Below, piece after piece: positions 12,701 through 25,700 of a stretch of DNA of 64,000 nt. The first letter of the stretch is position 1. Every line of letters begins with the position of its first letter. Position numbers and translations under genes: made by a program. Source of the DNA: Cladopsammia gracilis (taxonomy: Eukaryota > Cnidaria > Anthozoa > Scleractinia > Dendrophylliidae); NCBI GenBank assembly GCA_022457155.1, contig JAJGOT010000123.1:202001-266000 (forward strand), given 5' to 3'. The notes under the pieces were generated by a model. It made no database searches. It was not told where the DNA came from and saw only the letters and a program-made list of their open reading frames with translations.

Positions 12701-15700
12701 GACGCAAGCTGCCTCAGTTCATACTGGTCCACCTTGTCCCCCACCCCTAGGGCAACAATTGTCGCACCATCCATGTCTTTGAGCTCGCGGGCGCGTTGCT
12801 CAGCAAACTTCGCCGTGGTGTCACGTTTATCTCCACCATCAGTCACAATGACAATAGCTTTAGGTGTAAAGTCACGTGCGCCGGCTTCTGTGGTCATCAA
12901 CTCATCACGTGTCAATTTTAGGGCGCGTTCGGTGCGTGTTTCACCACGTGGTTGCGACATTGATTCGAGGAAGTCAGCCATGTTATCATTGCTGTTTTTG
13001 TCGTCGAATCTTCTTTCAACATGAGGTAGCGTGGAGTATGAGACGATAGCGATTTGCGTTCTGTTGGGGGCAAGGCGGAAACCATTGCTGACTCCATGGA
13101 CGAAATCTTTGGTCAGTTTCCACTGTGAGTCGTCTATTGTTCCAGAGGCGTCCAAAATGAAGGCAAGGTCTATAGACTTGTGGCAAACTATAAAAACAAA
13201 GACATTTCGTTGAATTTAAAAGTCACGCCACATTTCACGTTTATGTTACGCTTCTCCTTTGTCACGCACCTGGACAATCCTGCAGTTTACAAACTTCTAT
13301 TTCACGCGCGGATCCCACGCACGTGGCACCGCCTTGACACGTACGAGTTCTGTCACGCCTTCCACCACCTCCACAGCTCTTAGAACAAGCGCTCCACCCC
13401 GACCAGTCGCTCCAAAAACCTACAGAATCAAAATGAATAACTCTGAGAAATTTGAACAACTCGTCACAAACGACGAAAAATAAAATAAAACAAAGCAATG
13501 CTTAACACTCAACACTGTACATCACTACCAAACCCCAAAACGCTATTCTTTACTTCATCACAGCGCTATTCTCTCAAGTTCTCTGCATAGTATATGGTGT
13601 TCTGTTCTCGTGTACGACGTAATATAACGATAAAGAATACAACATTATGTAAATCTCATAAGGTGATCAACGTCAGTTTGAGAGATGGAAACGAGTGTCA
13701 ACCAATTAAACGAGTTATGTGTTTAATTAAGATTGACAATTTACAGTAATTGTTAAGCTACCTGGGCAGTCATCTTCCTCGCAGTTGTGGTATTCTCTCG
13801 CGGGTCCATCACAGAATTTGCCACCATATTCCGGCATGGGATTATCACACCTGCGCGCGCGCTCTTGACGACCATTACCACAAGTAACCGAACAAGGACT
13901 CCATGAACTCCAACCAGACCAACGACCGTTCACTGGAATAGATAAAAAAGAGAAGGCCATTAGTATCGTCAATCTACAATCGAATCATTTTTCTTCCGAA
14001 CTTTCTCGGAAATCTTCGGAAAATGATACGAAACATTTTAGACCTTCTATCAACCTACGACAAATCGATTACGTCTTTATAAATGGAGCCGTTTGCATAA
14101 AAAGGAAAAAACTCACATAAAGACATAAAGTTTCTCTTTTCGCGTTCAACTCTAACTTTATAATAGTTTTCCGCGTTCAAGAGAAATTTCCATGCACACA
14201 GATACAAGTAGAAATATTCCTTTCTTTCCATTTTGTCCAAGGCTACCTGCTAAACAAATCATTGATACAAATGCCTCAATCAGACGAAATTTTGCATAAA
14301 AGTTTTAAATTCGAATATTTAAGATCAATGCCGACTATTTTTGCGATGAGCCATGATAACTTAACCACGCCATTTACAAAATAACTCACCTGATCAAACT
14401 ACAATCGAAATGTTTGTAAACAAAAAAGCGTTCCAACGAAATACGAGAAAGTTATAACTTACATGGGCATGGTGTCATGCGGCAATCCGCTGTCTCGTGT
14501 CCCTCGCCCGCGCACGGTTTCCCACCAGTGGCAGGTGCGGGGTCGTTGCACATGCGTTTCCTGTGCACTTCACCGCTACCACACGAGGCTGAGCACTTGC
14601 TCCAATTACCCCATTGAGCCCAGTTACCGTCGACTATAAAAAGGAAAAAAGTGGTTAGAAGAGAGTCGAGGCTTTTGAGCGACTGAATTCACTCAGGGAA
14701 AGCTGTACTTTTTTTTAATAGTGTATAGTATTTTGTATTCTCAGATTTCTTCAGACACTGAATAATGGTACAGGATTGATTCAGGTGGGATTTTTTATCT
14801 AAACCATTCAATTTAAATGTAAAATGAGCATCACTGTTTCTTGACAGAATAGGGAACGCACTTTTTTGGGAGGGTCGGGTCGAACTATTGACACTGATTA
14901 ATTCTTAAGTGGATGAATTCTTTATGTTATAACTTAAATGAAAGCGCCGGGCGGTACTTCTCCCTGCATTACTGTTCATTAACTGTACAATGTGGTACTA
15001 ACTTTCGTCTTTGAATGAAATCCTAAAGTGCAAACTCGTCCCCAGCGCCTTCTCCGCTTATAAAATGGCGGGCGGGCGTAGAACAAGTTTCTATGCCCGC
15101 TCCGCCATTTTGAAAACGTAGAACGCCCTGGAAAGAGAGCTGTCAATGAAATGGAAGATTTTCCGTTTGAAGAGCAATTGACAATACACACTCAAACGCT
15201 CTTCAGAGACAGACCATAATACTCACCTGCGCATGCTCTTTTCTCGCAATTCTGCACGTCTCTGTCCATTCCAACAAATGAACAGTCCATGCCACCAAAC
15301 GCCGGAGGAGGATTGGTACAGTTTCGAGTTCGAAACTTCTCCCCAGGCCCACAGGAGGTGGAACAGTCGCTCCAATCACTCCATTCCGTGTAGTTACCTT
15401 GAACAGCTTTCACTGAAAGAAAATCCAGATGTCAATAGCCCATTTCCGAGTTGTTCTTAGCCTCCTTTCCAAAGCGAGGCCAAGTGCAAAACCATTCATA
15501 TGACAATGAGTTTTCTTCCACATGCAAATACAACTTATATCCATATGAATGGTTTTGCACTTGACCTCTCTTTGAAAAGAGAAGGAGGTTAAGAGCAGCT
15601 CGGAAATGGGCTATTGGGAAATGCATTACTTCGAGGATCTAGCGATTTTCAACAATTTCCTTCAAACACAGACAACTGTCTTAAAGGAGACACCCCTTTA

Positions 15701-18700
15701 AGGCGGACTTTGCGTCATTTGTTTTCTTTTTTTGTTTCTTCGCAAAATCCAAAAACTGGCTCACAACCAACTGTACCTACCATTGTTTAGAGAGAACACG
15801 TAGTTTGAATTCTCTTGTCCAGCACATTCTAAGTTGTTTCCAGTGCAAAGTTTCATCTCATTATCCACGCATCCCAGCAGTGGCTTGGGCTGAGTGGGCG
15901 CCATAAACAACAGCTGCTCGCCTTCTTGAGAGAACGTGTCCAAGGCGCGCTCACCGGAGAGACATTCCCCATAGTTCTGTATTCCAAACGTATTCCAGCC
16001 TTTCCTTTGTGTTTCACGGGCGCACCTAAAGCACAATCCACCATACAAATATCAGGTAAACCCTCTGCACCCAAACAACTACTCTACCGCCGGAACTTTG
16101 GACAGTTAGAGGTCAAGCAATGTGGGATAATTGCTAATTCATGGGAGGCACTAGAAAGTGTAACCATTCACAAGATGGTTCTAACTTTTGAGTCTGTGGA
16201 TGAAATCCTAAACTGTGACCATTCAAATGAAAGCTACTGAACAGTACTTTCCTGTGGTACTGTTTATTATGCTGTACAACGTGGTTCTAACTTTTTTCCG
16301 TGGATGAAATCCAGAAGTGTGACCATCGAAATGAAAGCTATTGAGCGGTACTTTCCTGTGGTACTGTTTATTATGCTGTACAAGGTGGTTCTAACTTTTG
16401 AGTCCGTGGATGAAATCCTAAAGTGTGACCATTCAAATGAAAGCTATTGAGCAGTACTTTCCTGTGGTACTGTTTATTATGCTGTACAAGGTGGTTCTAA
16501 CTTTTGAGTCTGTGGATGAAATCCTAAAGTGCGAGCATTCAAATGAAAGCTATTAAGCAGTACTTTCCTATGGTACTGTTTGTTTTTCGATATTTTGGAC
16601 ATTTTTTCTACAAACCTGGCTACAATAAGGGTTTAATAACATTTCTCACCTGCAAATGGCGTCAGAGAGGTAGTTAGGCCAATCCTTGAAATCGATCACC
16701 TCTTGTGAATCACTGAATAGCTGATCGGGTAGTGGTCGGTACAAGTTATGGTTGTCGCGGTAACAGCCAAGGGCCTTGTACGGAAGCTCGCCTACAGAGA
16801 AGTCGAAAGTTGTATGGTTCAGTGCCATTTATGCTAACAGTAAAAAAAAAAGGACTGTTCCGCCCAAATAACGAAATGTCGCTGACTTATTTTCCACGTC
16901 TTTTTGCCAAATGCCATCAAACATACGACTAAATTGGATAAAACGATTCCTTTTTTGGAGCAAGAAATTTATTAATGAATCTTTTATAAAGCCGATCTTT
17001 CACTTACAGCAGTCCTGCAGTTTGCAAGCCTTCCTCTCCTGGCTCTCTCCCCCACAGTCAGCCCCTCCATAAGACGGTGAGGGTGCGGTGCACGTTCGTC
17101 TCCTGGTAGTACTTCCACTTCCGCATGAGCGACTACAGGCAGACCACACTGACCAGCCGGACCAACCACCGGGCTCTGAAACAGTAAAGTTAAATGTAAA
17201 TGTAAAATAAAGTGACAACTGATGATGCTATAAAAGGGTAACGTGAAAGGATCTTCTATAATACTCACGTGCACAGGGCCTCGTGTTACAAACATCAGAC
17301 TGCACAGTAGGCCCAAGATGCGTACAGTTGAGCCCGCCATACTCAGGTACAGGATTGGTGCAGGCACGTGACCTCTGCCTGTGCCCACCACCGCATGTGA
17401 CGTCACACTCGGTCCAGCTGCCCCAGTTGGTGTAGTCGCCACTAACTGGAAACGAAAAAACAAGAGTTCTAAAAAACCGTTGATTTTACAAGCTGAAAGT
17501 AATCAAACGGAAATTCGCGACCAGGTAAATAGAAGAGCGAATTTAAAACTTACTCATGCAAGGATCCAGCTTGCAGTACTCTTCCTGTTTCTCAGGCCCC
17601 TCGCAAGTTTTCCCGCCATGCGCAGCAGGAGGATGATCACACTCGCGTGTTCGCGAGCGTTTAGCAGCGCCACACGTGGCTGAACATGACGTCCAAGGAG
17701 ACCAATGACCCCATTTACCGTCAACTGAAAAGAAACAGCTCATCAGAACTTGAACAGTCAAGTACTACTTTAAGTACATCGCGTGTGATCGCAAATACAA
17801 CTCGCGTGGCATCCACGCAATTCACTCAGGGGGATAGGTGCACAATCCTATCTTCGCACACTGATTACGCGCACTGACTACGCCTACCGTTTTCGTCAAA
17901 GGAATTGTTTAGTTTTATCGCAGGCTTACCATCCACTGTTTGCGTGGTGTAAGTGCTGTGCATTTGTGATGGTCCAAAGCAGGAGCCCATCAAGTCCTGT
18001 CCAAAGAATGGACGTATCATTTTATCAAACTAATGTTACTAAAGTCGAAATTTAGGGCTCTTCACAAGTCCTCGGACTTACCCGGACAGTCTGACAAACT
18101 GCAAGGCATGGTTTGTCTGTCTGAACCCACGCAACTGTCTCCTCCAAATTTGGGCGGCGGATTGTCACACTTGCGCATGCGCTCTCTCTTGCCAGGTCCA
18201 CACTTGACAGAACAGAAGCTCCACATGTTCCATGAGCCCCAGTTCCCGTGCACTGCGAAAAGACGAGGGAGACTAAGTACGTGAGACAGAAAACCCCAAA
18301 AGTATTGAAAAAAAATCACCCTCAGATAAAAAATTATATATGTATTTCTAAAGTCTGAATTTTTCTTCTTACACCTGGCGGAAGAAACAGTTATTCTTGT
18401 CATTTCTTTCAACTTTACCTCTCACTTAGAATCAAACATTGGTTCATATTATTTTGCTCTAAGGTTTGAGTGGAGCTATTCAATTGAAAGCTACTGAGGA
18501 GTATCTGTAGTGTTGTTTATTATGCTCAGCTGTAAAAAGGACTCCAACTTTTGAGTCTGTGATGAAATCCTGTAGTGACCGTTTAAATAAAAGCTACTGA
18601 GCTTGTATTGTTAAAATTCGCCAGTCCTGGGAATAGAACATTTAACAAAGGTCTTACCAGGGCAGGGCTGTGGATTGCAATGGACTTTTTCAGTTGACGC

Positions 18701-21700
18701 CCCAATCTCCTTGCAATCCTTGCCGCCGTAGTGGGGACTGGGGTTGATACATTGCCGTTTCCTATTTTTGACCCCACCGCTGCATGATCTGCTACACACA
18801 GACCAGTCTGACCAATTAGAGTAGTTCCCATTGATGGCTGAAAACAAGGAAAGTAAAGCGTTTATACAAGTAGGTAAGGTAAAGGTTAAGTTGTACTCGA
18901 GCCACAGGAATCCCACTCGACCGGAGCTTAACCTGGTTTCTGTAAATGCGCACAGGAAACTTTCCCCTTTTTTTTTTTAATGGCGTTCGTAAAACCAAAT
19001 TCAGAGCGATCGCAGCTGGGCAATTATTTTACAACAAACGCAGTAAACCAACAAATCATTCAGAATAACGTGACTGTTTCACGCAACATTATTTTACGAC
19101 GTAGCAATAATAACAAGTCATCTACTCACGACATCTTCTGACTGTACAGGGCTTCACATCAACAGAGTCTCCTTCGCAAGAGTAGCCGCCATTACTCGGC
19201 TCCGGATTTTTACACACTCGACTCCTCATCTGTAGACCATCTCCGCATGTAGCGGAGCATGCTTGCCATGCGCTCCACGCTGACCAACTACCGTTTACTG
19301 TTGGTAAAGAAAAGATCATTGCTTCAAATTTTTTTAATTTGAATTTTAGAGCAAGAGTACATGCTGTGTTCATGTTAAACCATCAAGGCCATTTACAGCA
19401 GAATAAAGCCCTGTTTTGCAGTTAACGCCAATAGGCACTATCATCGGGACAGGTTAAAAATCGCGTTTTATTTCAAACGACAAAACGCCAGCTTTTTGTT
19501 TTCGTTTCCCGTGAAAACAGAGATGTTAAACATCACGTATACCATAAACGAGAAATGCTGTCTGCCGTTCACCATTGTACGAGAATACAGGTCCCCTTGA
19601 ATAGCTCCTTATTTTCTTATAAAACTCCTTTATTCTTCTAACAACAGTTTATAGCAAAAGAAGGCGAAATCTAGACTTGTTACTTTTGTCTGAATAAAAA
19701 AAGGGAAAAAACCTTAGTTAGAACTGCTGGCTCGCTAAGGCCCACAATTCTAAAATCACGCCATTTTTGCCACAAGCTAGCAAATGAAACATACAATGCG
19801 CACATTCCATTTGTTCTTTTACCTACCTGGACAGTCACCCTGGTTACACAACAAGCTTTGGTTTGCCGGCCCCGGGCACACGCGGCCACCATTGGACGGC
19901 ACAGGACTGTTACAGAATCGTTGTCTTCCCATGCTACCTTTTCCACAGGATTTTGAACACGTGCTCCAGTTCCCCCAAGCACTCCACGCGCCGTCAACTA
20001 AAGAAACCAAACAAGTCATTAGTATTGCACTCACAATAATTATAGTTCTAACTTTTGATCCATCCCGGATCATATGGAACCAACCTTATGAGAAAATAAA
20101 GCGTGACCCTACAGACCTGGGCAAATTTTCTTCGCGTCACAAGGCTCGCTCTCCTGAGGATCTCCAAGTTGCATGCAGTCCTTTCCACCGAACGCTGGCG
20201 CCGGGCTGGTACAGTTTCTTACTCTTGATCTCACACCACCTCCACAAGACTTGGAACAAAGCGTCCAGGCAGACCATGGTCCGTACTTCCCATCGACTGG
20301 TATGACTGGAATCAAAGATGAAAACACAACATGTTACTTTGCTTAAAGAATACAGACGTATTGCAAAGACTACCGTGAAAGCTAAACTAAAATGACCAAT
20401 CACACCTACGTAAATAACGTAAAGAACTCGTTGTAAAAAATGTAAATGGTATGGTATAAATTGCGTGCAAGGAAAACCTTGATTAGTTTAAATAATTTTG
20501 GAAAAGTATGGGCAAAAAACGGACGTTTTGGTCTTCTGGGCAGCTTTACTAAGTCAGTGCACGAGTTTCTTTTACCAATTAGTGAACATAGGAAATGCAA
20601 CATATCAATACTTTTGGCTGTCAATCGGAAACTCAAAGTACATGTATTACACAAGTAACTAAGCTACCGTCCTCGCCACAAGGACACTTACAGATTATTA
20701 CGTGGCGATCACAACACGACGATGTGTGCCGTGACTGTTGCAAAACAAATGCGTCAAGTTACTCACCGTTAACAAACGCGTACACAAAGTTAGACTTCTC
20801 TTGTCCCACACACTGGTCATCCCCACCGCGGCACCGCTCAAAACCGTCTCCTACACAGCCGACCCACGGTTTAGGCGCCGGGCGCTGGGTGAACGTGTTT
20901 TGCATGCCGTCACGGGAAAACGTTTTACCAGCGTTGGGTCCTGACCAGCATTCCCCGTAGCCTTGGATACCAAAGTGCGTGTAGTTTTTGAGTTTGGCAG
21001 CTTTCGCGCACCTGAGGAAGTCAAAAGATGGAATGGCATCAAGCTCTAAATACACACGTGACACGATGAATATTGCATCTTTCCCGTTTCATTACCGACC
21101 TTAAATTTTACCATCTTTGTTAATCACAATACAAGACGATTTCGACATTGCTGATCCTAGCAGTAGGCTGGACTCATATCTTACATAATCACAGTAAATG
21201 GCCTAGCTCGTTACAAGTCTCTCGTAGCTCAGTGGTTAGAGTACCCGACCGGTAGTTGGGGACTCAGACTTCTTTCCTTTTCCCATGCTCGTGTCGTGAT
21301 GAACAGTTCATCTTTCTGATTTAATCACCGAGCCGGCTTAAATTGACCATCTTTCTTTATTTATCATCACACGTGACGCTTTCCACATTGTTGATCCTAA
21401 CAGTACGCAGGACGAGTGTCAAATATGCACCTAGTTTATGGCCAAGCTCGCAACAAGTCTCTCGTAGCTCAGTAGTAAAAGCATCCGACCGGCTAGGAAG
21501 GAGGTGGGTTGAAATGGTATTTTTCCTTTATATTCTTGCGGGTTCGCTGCGTGCATTTATCCTTGTGCAAGAAGTTACACCAGCTATAGGTATGGAAATG
21601 AAAAATGTGTCACAAACCTGCAGACCAGTTCAGGCATGTATTGCTCCCAGTCATCCGACTGCACATTCACACCGCTGTACACCCGGCTCTCGGGATCATT

Positions 21701-22559
21701 GTCGGTGAAAATAAGCTCTGGTAATGGTCTAATGGATGACATTTTGTCCTGAAAGCAACCAAGTGGTCTCATAGGGACGGTGCCTAAGAAAGAAGCAACA
21801 AATACCAGGATCGATAAACTGGGTAAACTGAAAACTAATAATTATCCTTTTACAAATGGATAAAGTAAAGCAAACAGTAGTACTGTAATAATGCAATAGA
21901 TGAAAGCTGCTGTGAAAAACTGCCCGTTTTTTCGTATGCATGTCTTTTGGCTACAACAAGCAGGAATAAAAAAACTTGTGTTGTCTAGATGCAGGTCAAT
22001 AATATTGCTCAAGGTAGTTACAGCCATGCTCCGTCACGCGTGACCAGTAATCCACGAGACTGAAATGAAGATTTGAATATTTCTTTGTAACGTCCGAGAT
22101 TTGAATGAAACCTTGAAGATCTCGCTGGAAAACACTTTGAAAGTCACGAGTTAACGGAAAAATAACTTCGCTACACGCATAAAAAACCTAATATTGTTCG
22201 GATATGTAACATTTAAAGTAAACGATATTTTGTTGCTCTTTGTTTCCGAAAATGCAGTAAAATTCTCACGGGAATTCCGAATCTCGGAATGAATTTACAA
22301 AACCGACGCGTAAACTTGAAAACTCCATTCAAATTTTCAAAAATACTGGTCACGCGTGACAGAGCATAGCTGTAAGACATTACACAAAAAGCCGCAAGCT
22401 ACATTCGCTTGTGCAAGGGTGACTTCACGTGCTATTTTCACCGCGCGCTGAAGCGCAACAGCGGCTTTGTCACCACCAACATTGGCATTGCCATTATCAC
22501 CACCATCCACGGCGACATTGTTGTCATCGACATCATCAACCCACCATCATCATTACCAA

Positions 22560-22601
<42 letters not shown>

Positions 22602-22647
22602 TTCACCATCATTATTATAGTAATCATCATCCCATCCCCCAACCACT

Positions 22648-22720
<73 letters not shown>

Positions 22721-25700
22721 ACAACATTATGATCATCGTCATCAATATCATGATATCGTGCGAAAAATAATCAAAAATCAAAAAGATGTTTTAGAAACGA
22801 AGAAAAAAAGGAAAAGAGAAAAACAAATTAAAGAAAAATTAATTTGAAAAACTTCTGTTGAGCCGTCAGTGTTAAAAAACGAAGGACGATTACGTCCTCT
22901 ACAATTAGGAGCTTCAGGTTTGTTTTTAGACTTACAGCAATCGCCTGACTTGCAGTCGACTGTCTGGGTGTTCTGTCCGGTGCAATCTCTGCCATCATTT
23001 GATGGGGACGGATTATCGCAGGATCTTATTCGCATCCTTACACCGGAACCACACGACTTTGTGCACGCACTCCATGCGGACCACTCGCCCCAGTTCCCAT
23101 CATCTGAAAAATGGAATCACGGAATGATTATTACAAAAATCTTGTTTCACAGAGATGAAATAATTACATTATATAATTCTGTTATTGGAGTGAGAAAAGT
23201 AAGGTGGTCTTTTCTAGAAAACTTGTCTCAAGAATTCCTCCAGTCCCTGGTTGTTCAAACGGTGGGTATAAGCGCTGTCCCCTATCCGGCGGATAAACGT
23301 GTACAAAACCAATTGCGTTATTCACTGGATAGAGATTTATCCCATGCATAGCGCTATCCACGTTTAAACAACCGGGCCAGAGAGTCAGAAGTTGTGGAGC
23401 AAAGTGTCTTGTCTAGGGACAAAAAACAAGAACTATGAACCCACTGAACCAAATTGCTCAATGAGTGAAAATCGCAATCCACCGGATAAATCGCTATACA
23501 CTGGATAAACGAGAACAAAACCAAATTCGTTATCCATTGGATAGAGATTTACCCCATGGATAGTGCAATCTTTCTTTTGAACAACTGAGTCTTGGTTGAA
23601 GAAAGGCAATGTTGAGCGAAGGCTCATGTCCAACATCACCCGAAGGTAGAGCTTCTGATCTGATGCGTTACCACTAAACCACATCACCTCAACCAGATTT
23701 GACAAACGATACCAAGTATTCTAACTTACTCGGGCAGTAGTCCTTTATCTGACAGGACTTCGTCTCCGTATCAGATCCATACAAGGAACAATCTCGGCCG
23801 CCATATTGAGGTGCTGGGTTTGAGCATGCGCGCCACCGCGTCATAAGACCTGGCCCACAAGTCTTGTCGCAGACGGTCCATTCAGTCCAATCGGTGTAAT
23901 TGCCATCCACTGTGGAACAAACGGGAAAAGGTAACGTAAAATTATTACACGTTTTGCTCATCATCTCTATTCTCATTGCACACACTGCCACATCGCACGG
24001 TCCATCAACATGTAACACAATAATAGAACATATCTGTCAATATCCCATCATCTTGACCCCACGCTTTCGGCGTCATCGCGTTTAATCAGTTTAACTTATT
24101 ACCTGCGCACGGTCGATAACTGCAGTCTCCCACTTGACTCTCGGCGCCGCTGCACGGTTTCCCGCCATTTTTCGGAGCAGGGCTGTTGCACGACCTCTTT
24201 CTCTCCCTAGTCCCCGGACCGCAACTGGTAGTACACGCTGACCACAGCGACCACGGACCCCAAACACCATCCACTGACGAAAATTAGAGATAAAAATAAG
24301 TCGTCAGACAAACAAAAATTGCACTAAAAAGCAATACTATAGAAAGTAAGTGTTTCCCTAGTGTTTTTAAAACTCTTGTTAACGTGGAGTAAAGAAGAAA
24401 GCAATTTTTCTGAGAGCAATTACACGTGTTTTGAAATGTGTCCATATTATAATCCATTTTCACCCTTCATATCGATAGTCCATCTCACTTACTAATGACT
24501 TCCTTTTATTTGTCGTGAGAAGCGTTCTACAAAATCGGCCTACAAAATCAAACCATTATTGCTCGCTTTTACCCATTAGAGGCACATCTTTTATTTTCTG
24601 ATCTAGAAGTTATGTAAAACAAGAACCCTTCGAGTGGTGAAGTCGGGCTTTAAGGGTCTTGCAAGTGCCCCTAAGGCACGAGAATTAATTCAATTGTTAT
24701 GATTTGTTTCACAGTCGCTTTTCCGGTCACACAAGGTGATCCGTCACGCACGTTACTACGTTATTTGAAACTTTAATCAGTCTTTCGCAATCACTCGTGC
24801 ATGCAAGGTCAACTTTAACTTCAACTTCAACTTTATTACTTTATTACTTTGTAGGGAGCGTCCTCGATAGGGATAACCTCTGACGTTTTCTTTTTATGTA
24901 TTCTTTACATAATAAATACATTTACGTTAGTTACGTTACGTTTATTACTTCCATTTATCTGTTGCTCGAAATCATTATCGAATAGAATTTTCGCCAAATC
25001 CGGTAATGATGTAAGTTCCTTTTACTTGACATGTTTCGTTTCGTCATTAACCTCTTTCTTATGCTTCTTTCTTATGTTGTAAATAAATCCAATCCATACA
25101 AGGAACAATCTCGGCCGCCATACTGAGGGCTTGAAGCTTGAAGTTGCTATGTCAACTGATATGACATCAGTAACACTTCGCCGCAGGCTACAAACCACTT
25201 GAAAAGAACGAGAAGCACACAACCCAATTTATAAGTCGGGCTTGGCTCGTAGCCAGCCCGACTAAAAAATTGTAGCGTCCCTCTAAATTTACAGCATGAA
25301 ATCGACGTAAAGAACCATTTACCTGGACAATCTCCCAAATCGCATTTCGAGGACTCGACGTTTGGTCCCAGGTTTTTCTCCGAGCATGTGAGCCCGCCAT
25401 ACTCTGGTTCAGGGTTAGTGCATGTTCGAGTCCGTTTCCTCACCCCCGGCCCACAGGAGGCAGAACACGTGCCCCAGCTCGACCAAGCAGAGTAATTTCC
25501 GTGAACTGGAAACAAGAGCTCTATCACTCACAGAACTACAAAACCAGTACTCTAGTTTAACTTGACAATGAAGTTTTGATCAATACTTTAAAAGGAACAC
25601 TGTTCGTTGAAAATCTCCCGTTAGAATTGCCCTGAAAATGTTAATTTTAATACAAGACAAAGGCTCATAATGTTGCAAAATATATAAATCATGTTTACCG

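Noticed and set aside
17931..17936. Six-base micro-exon TGGATG between acag and gtaagc, resembling the start of a TSP1 exon
   Set aside because: A similar acag-aggatg-gtaac context occurs near 1700-1735 without a gene module, so it is more likely part of a dispersed repeat.
22409..22847. Open frames encoding polySer, polyHis or polyMet
   Set aside because: They are translations of the (ATC)n microsatellite and have no splice context.
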